Positions 33,982-36,287 of a stretch of DNA of 36,287 nucleotides are shown here, piece by piece (position 1 is the stretch's first letter; every line of letters starts with the position of its first letter). Location: positions 1 to 36,287 of the forward strand of contig CALLMA010000129.1 in assembly GCA_938008015.1 (NCBI GenBank), given 5' to 3'. Source of the stretch: an uncultured Celeribacter sp. (lineage in GTDB: Bacteria > Pseudomonadota > Alphaproteobacteria > Rhodobacterales > Rhodobacteraceae). Position numbers and translations under genes: made by a program. Under the pieces are notes generated by a model. The model was not told the origin of the DNA. It searched no databases and was given only the letters and a program-made list of their open reading frames with translations.

Positions 33982-35277
33982 TTAATCCGCAAATGGATCT
34001 GTGACTAAGATCGTATCTTCACGCTCAGGCGATGTTGATAAGAGCGCAACAGGGCATTCTATGAGTTCTTCAACGCGCTTGACGTATTTGATTGCATTTG
34101 CAGGGAGTTCGCTCCAGCTGCGCGCACCTTCCGTGCTTTCAGACCACCCTGCAATTTCTTCATATATTGGTTTGCAGCGGGCTTGTTCGTCTTGTGCTGT
34201 TGGAAGGTAATCCAAGCGCTTTCCATCCAAATCATAGGCAACACAGATTTTCAACGTCTCAAAGCCATCAAGTACATCCAGCTTTGTGAGGCAAATACCA
34301 TTCATGCCCGATGTTGCACATGTCTGGCGCAAGAGGGCTGCATCAAACCAACCACAACGACGCTTGCGCCCTGTTGTCGTACCAAATTCATGCCCGCGTT
34401 CTCCAAGGCGCTGACCATCAGCATCATGAAGTTCACTTGGGAAAGGCCCTTCACCAACACGCGTTGTATAGGCTTTGACAATCCCCAAGACGTAATCAAT
34501 AGAGCCTGGGCCAATGCCAACACCTGTTGCAGCTTGCCCTGCGATCACATTCGAAGATGTTACAAAGGGATATGTGCCAAAGTCGATATCAAGGAGCGCG
34601 CCTTGAGCCCCTTCAAAGAGGATGCGCTTGCCTTGCTTACGCTTTTCACCCAATATTTTCCAAACTGGAGCTGCAAAAGGCAAAATATCTTTTGAGATTT
34701 CACGAAGTTGATCCAAAAGCGCATCGCGATCAATTGGAGAGACGCCTAAGCCTTTGCGCAGGGGATCATGGTGTTGCAATGCGCGGTCAACGCGAGCGAT
34801 AAGTGTGGCTTCATCCGCCAAATCAGCAACGCGGATAGAGCGACGGCCGACTTTGTCTTCATAAGCGGGCCCAATGCCGCGGCCTGTTGTGCCGATTTTT
34901 GTGCCTTTGCTGGCCGCTTCTTCACGCGCACGGTCTAATTCGCCATGGAAAGGCAGAATTAACGGGGTATTTTCAGCAACCATCAATGTTTCAGGTGAAA
35001 TTTCGACACCTTGCCCGCGGATCGTGGCAATTTCTTTCATGAGATGCCATGGATCGAGAACAACGCCATTGCCGATAACTGAAAGCTTGCCGCCACGGAC
35101 AACGCCAGAAGGCAGAGCGTGAAGCTTATAAACATTACCATCGATGACTAATGTATGACCTGCGTTATGGCCCCCTTGAAAACGCGCGACAACATCGGCA
35201 CGTTCAGATAGCCAATCGACAATCTTGCCTTTTCCTTCATCGCCCCATTGAGCACCGACAACGACAACATTAGCCAT
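33982..35277 (-). CDS. purA: adenylosuccinate synthase
   Basis: Joins IMP and aspartate, using GTP, to give adenylosuccinate on the way to AMP. The 431-residue length is normal. The N-terminus [24 protein letters not shown] contains the GDEGKGK P-loop; [49 protein letters not shown] and [13 protein letters not shown] follow in the family order (each quoted briefly). AAGGA eight bases before ATG 35277 fixes the start. With purD elsewhere in the window this is a second purine gene, but the two are not in one operon. Confidence 0.97.
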   Translation of the reverse strand: MANVVVVGAQWGDEGKGKIVDWLSERADVVARFQGGHNAGHTLVIDGNVYKLHALPSGVVRGGKLSVIGNGVVLDPWHLMKEIATIRGQGVEISPETLMVAENTPLILPFHGELDRAREEAASKGTKIGTTGRGIGPAYEDKVGRRSIRVADLADEATLIARVDRALQHHDPLRKGLGVSPIDRDALLDQLREISKDILPFAAPVWKILGEKRKQGKRILFEGAQGALLDIDFGTYPFVTSSNVIAGQAATGVGIGPGSIDYVLGIVKAYTTRVGEGPFPSELHDADGQRLGERGHEFGTTTGRKRRCGWFDAALLRQTCATSGMNGICLTKLDVLDGFETLKICVAYDLDGKRLDYLPTAQDEQARCKPIYEEIAGWSESTEGARSWSELPANAIKYVKRVEELIECPVALLSTSPEREDTILVTDPFAD

Positions 35278-35414
35278 GTATTAAATCCTTAAGCTGTATA
35301 ACGTCAAAATCTATATCCAACATAAGGCCCTTAGGGAAGCTTAAATATTCTTCTTATGTCGATAAGAGGGGGACGAAATCTTCGATGATCAACAGATGTG
35401 CAGCCTCTGATGGT

Positions 35415-36287
35415 TTATGCTTTCTTTAAGAGGCGCGCCCTTGCTTTTCTGATGAGTGAGAGCATTTTGAGGCGCGCTTGGCTCGTTCGATTCGGCGTCT
35501 CTTGTAAGATTTGCATCGCTGTCGTGATCGAGATGGGTTTGCCTGTTTGTGGATCGAAATACCGAGGGTAATCTATCAAAGTGGCATATATTAATTGCGC
35601 AATCGTTGGGGAGGCGTTGCGGCGCATTGGTGCGGGTATGAGATCATGCGTTAATCCCCAGCCTGCGTAAAACGGCATGCCTGCGCAAACGACTTTGACA
35701 TCTCTTATGAGGGCTTCAAAGCCCATGAGCGAGCTCATCGTCCACAGCTCGATACAGGCCTCGCCGAGCAGATCTAATGGATTAGAGTTTTCGACAATCT
35801 CATCCGCTAATTTAAGCGCGTCTGAGATTTTGCCTTTGCGAAGGCCAGCTTCAACATCTGGGTGGGGTTTGTAAAGGATATAGCGATTGGGATGCGCCTC
35901 GCGCGCCGCTCGTAATAATTTGAGATTGGAGTTGATGTCATGCGTGGCTGTTAAAATGGATGCATCATCTTCGACTTGCCCTACGACAAGTATATAATCC
36001 GTGTTTTGCCTTTTGGACGCCTCTTTGCCGATGTTATATTTACATAAGCCACCATCAATAATCTCTTGCCGGAGCTCTTGCCCCAGCCTTTCAATCCGTC
36101 CGTCTCCATGAGACCGCTTTATGATCAAATCCTCAAGCTCAGATGGCTGGCGCGGATCAAAATAGAGGCCTTTTTTATCAAAGACGAGCGATAAAGGGCG
36201 CACAAGTGCAGCTCCAAGGCCTTTTGATCTTAAAAACCCATCCTCCATACGGATGTCGGCCTCATTTGATAAGCCCCAATGTATGTG
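35415..36287 (-). CDS. KpsC-like capsule polysaccharide glycosyltransferase, 3' part
   Basis: C-terminal portion of a KpsC-type protein, which builds the Kdo linker of capsular polysaccharides on a lipid anchor at the inner membrane. The frame stays open to the window edge, so the gene is cut by the window, not broken; an internal ATG at 36248 is within the conserved MEDGFLRSKGLG block and is not the start. Visible KpsC features: EDGFLRSKGLGAAL, ILVVGQVEDDASI, ILYKPHPDVEAGLRKG, TMSSLMGFEALIRDVKVVCAG, MPFYAGWGLTHD and the closing DYPRYFDPQTG. Because KpsC carries two similar transferase domains, this half could be either repeat; position at the C-terminus favours the second. The last residues are lysine/arginine-rich. 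Confidence 0.85.
   Translation of the reverse strand, partial: HIHWGLSNEADIRMEDGFLRSKGLGAALVRPLSLVFDKKGLYFDPRQPSELEDLIIKRSHGDGRIERLGQELRQEIIDGGLCKYNIGKEASKRQNTDYILVVGQVEDDASILTATHDINSNLKLLRAAREAHPNRYILYKPHPDVEAGLRKGKISDALKLADEIVENSNPLDLLGEACIELWTMSSLMGFEALIRDVKVVCAGMPFYAGWGLTHDLIPAPMRRNASPTIAQLIYATLIDYPRYFDPQTGKPISITTAMQILQETPNRTSQARLKMLSLIRKARARLLKKA

Overview
The window reads as a stretch of ordinary chromosome from a low-GC alphaproteobacterium, most likely a marine-type member of the Rhodobacterales. This rests on recognised family content and gene neighbourhoods, not on a marker phylogeny: DUF1523 and DUF599 proteins, a Hint_2-domain protein, divergent purD/xseA, purA followed by DUF2842, a PAS_5 protein, ftsY followed by an EamA transporter and yciB, metZ, folE2, and a class II DAHP synthase. 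Coding density is high and most genes have recognisable core functions. I see no phage, insertion sequence, CRISPR array or plasmid functions.

Layout. 1-6974 (all + strand): a ChaC-type gamma-glutamylcyclotransferase; an overlapping pair made of a MotA/TolQ-like channel and an OmpA-domain, MotB-like partner with a long coiled coil; then deoC and a two-domain ALDH16-type aldehyde dehydrogenase, which together could carry deoxyribose-5-phosphate to glyceraldehyde-3-phosphate plus acetate. 6975-8190: the least familiar stretch, with one unrecognised zinc-ribbon-like protein on the minus strand and a gene-free flank. 8191-9689: divergent DUF1523 and DUF599 membrane protein genes. 9719-11461: recJ. 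11462-12720: a gene-poor stretch holding three minus-strand tRNA genes, tRNA-Gln(TTG) and two identical tRNA-Gly(GCC) copies, with recognisable promoters.

12721-20034: a 2Fe-2S ferredoxin overlapping by one base with a secreted FG-GAP protein; an intergenic region with a G-quadruplex motif; purD (minus); then xseA, ftsY, an unknown small acidic protein, an EamA transporter and yciB. 20044-21745 (minus): a YfcG-like glutathione transferase and a Hint-domain protein. 22127-26019 (+): metZ, folE2 and trkH. 26095-31205 (minus): a complete branched-chain amino acid ABC transporter, livK-livG-livF-livH-livM, with a strong hairpin between the binding protein and the rest. 31496-32839 (+): class II DAHP synthase. 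32914-35277 (minus): PAS_5 protein, DUF2842 and purA. 35415-36287 (minus): the 3' part of a KpsC-like capsule glycosyltransferase that runs off the window.

I found no clearly new multi-gene system. The items most worth a second look are the orphan MotA-like/OmpA motor pair, the deoC-ALDH16 pair, the unrecognised zinc-ribbon gene near 7.1-7.9 kb, the G-quadruplex motif at 13.95 kb, and structured leaders before metZ, folE2 and the ferredoxin gene.
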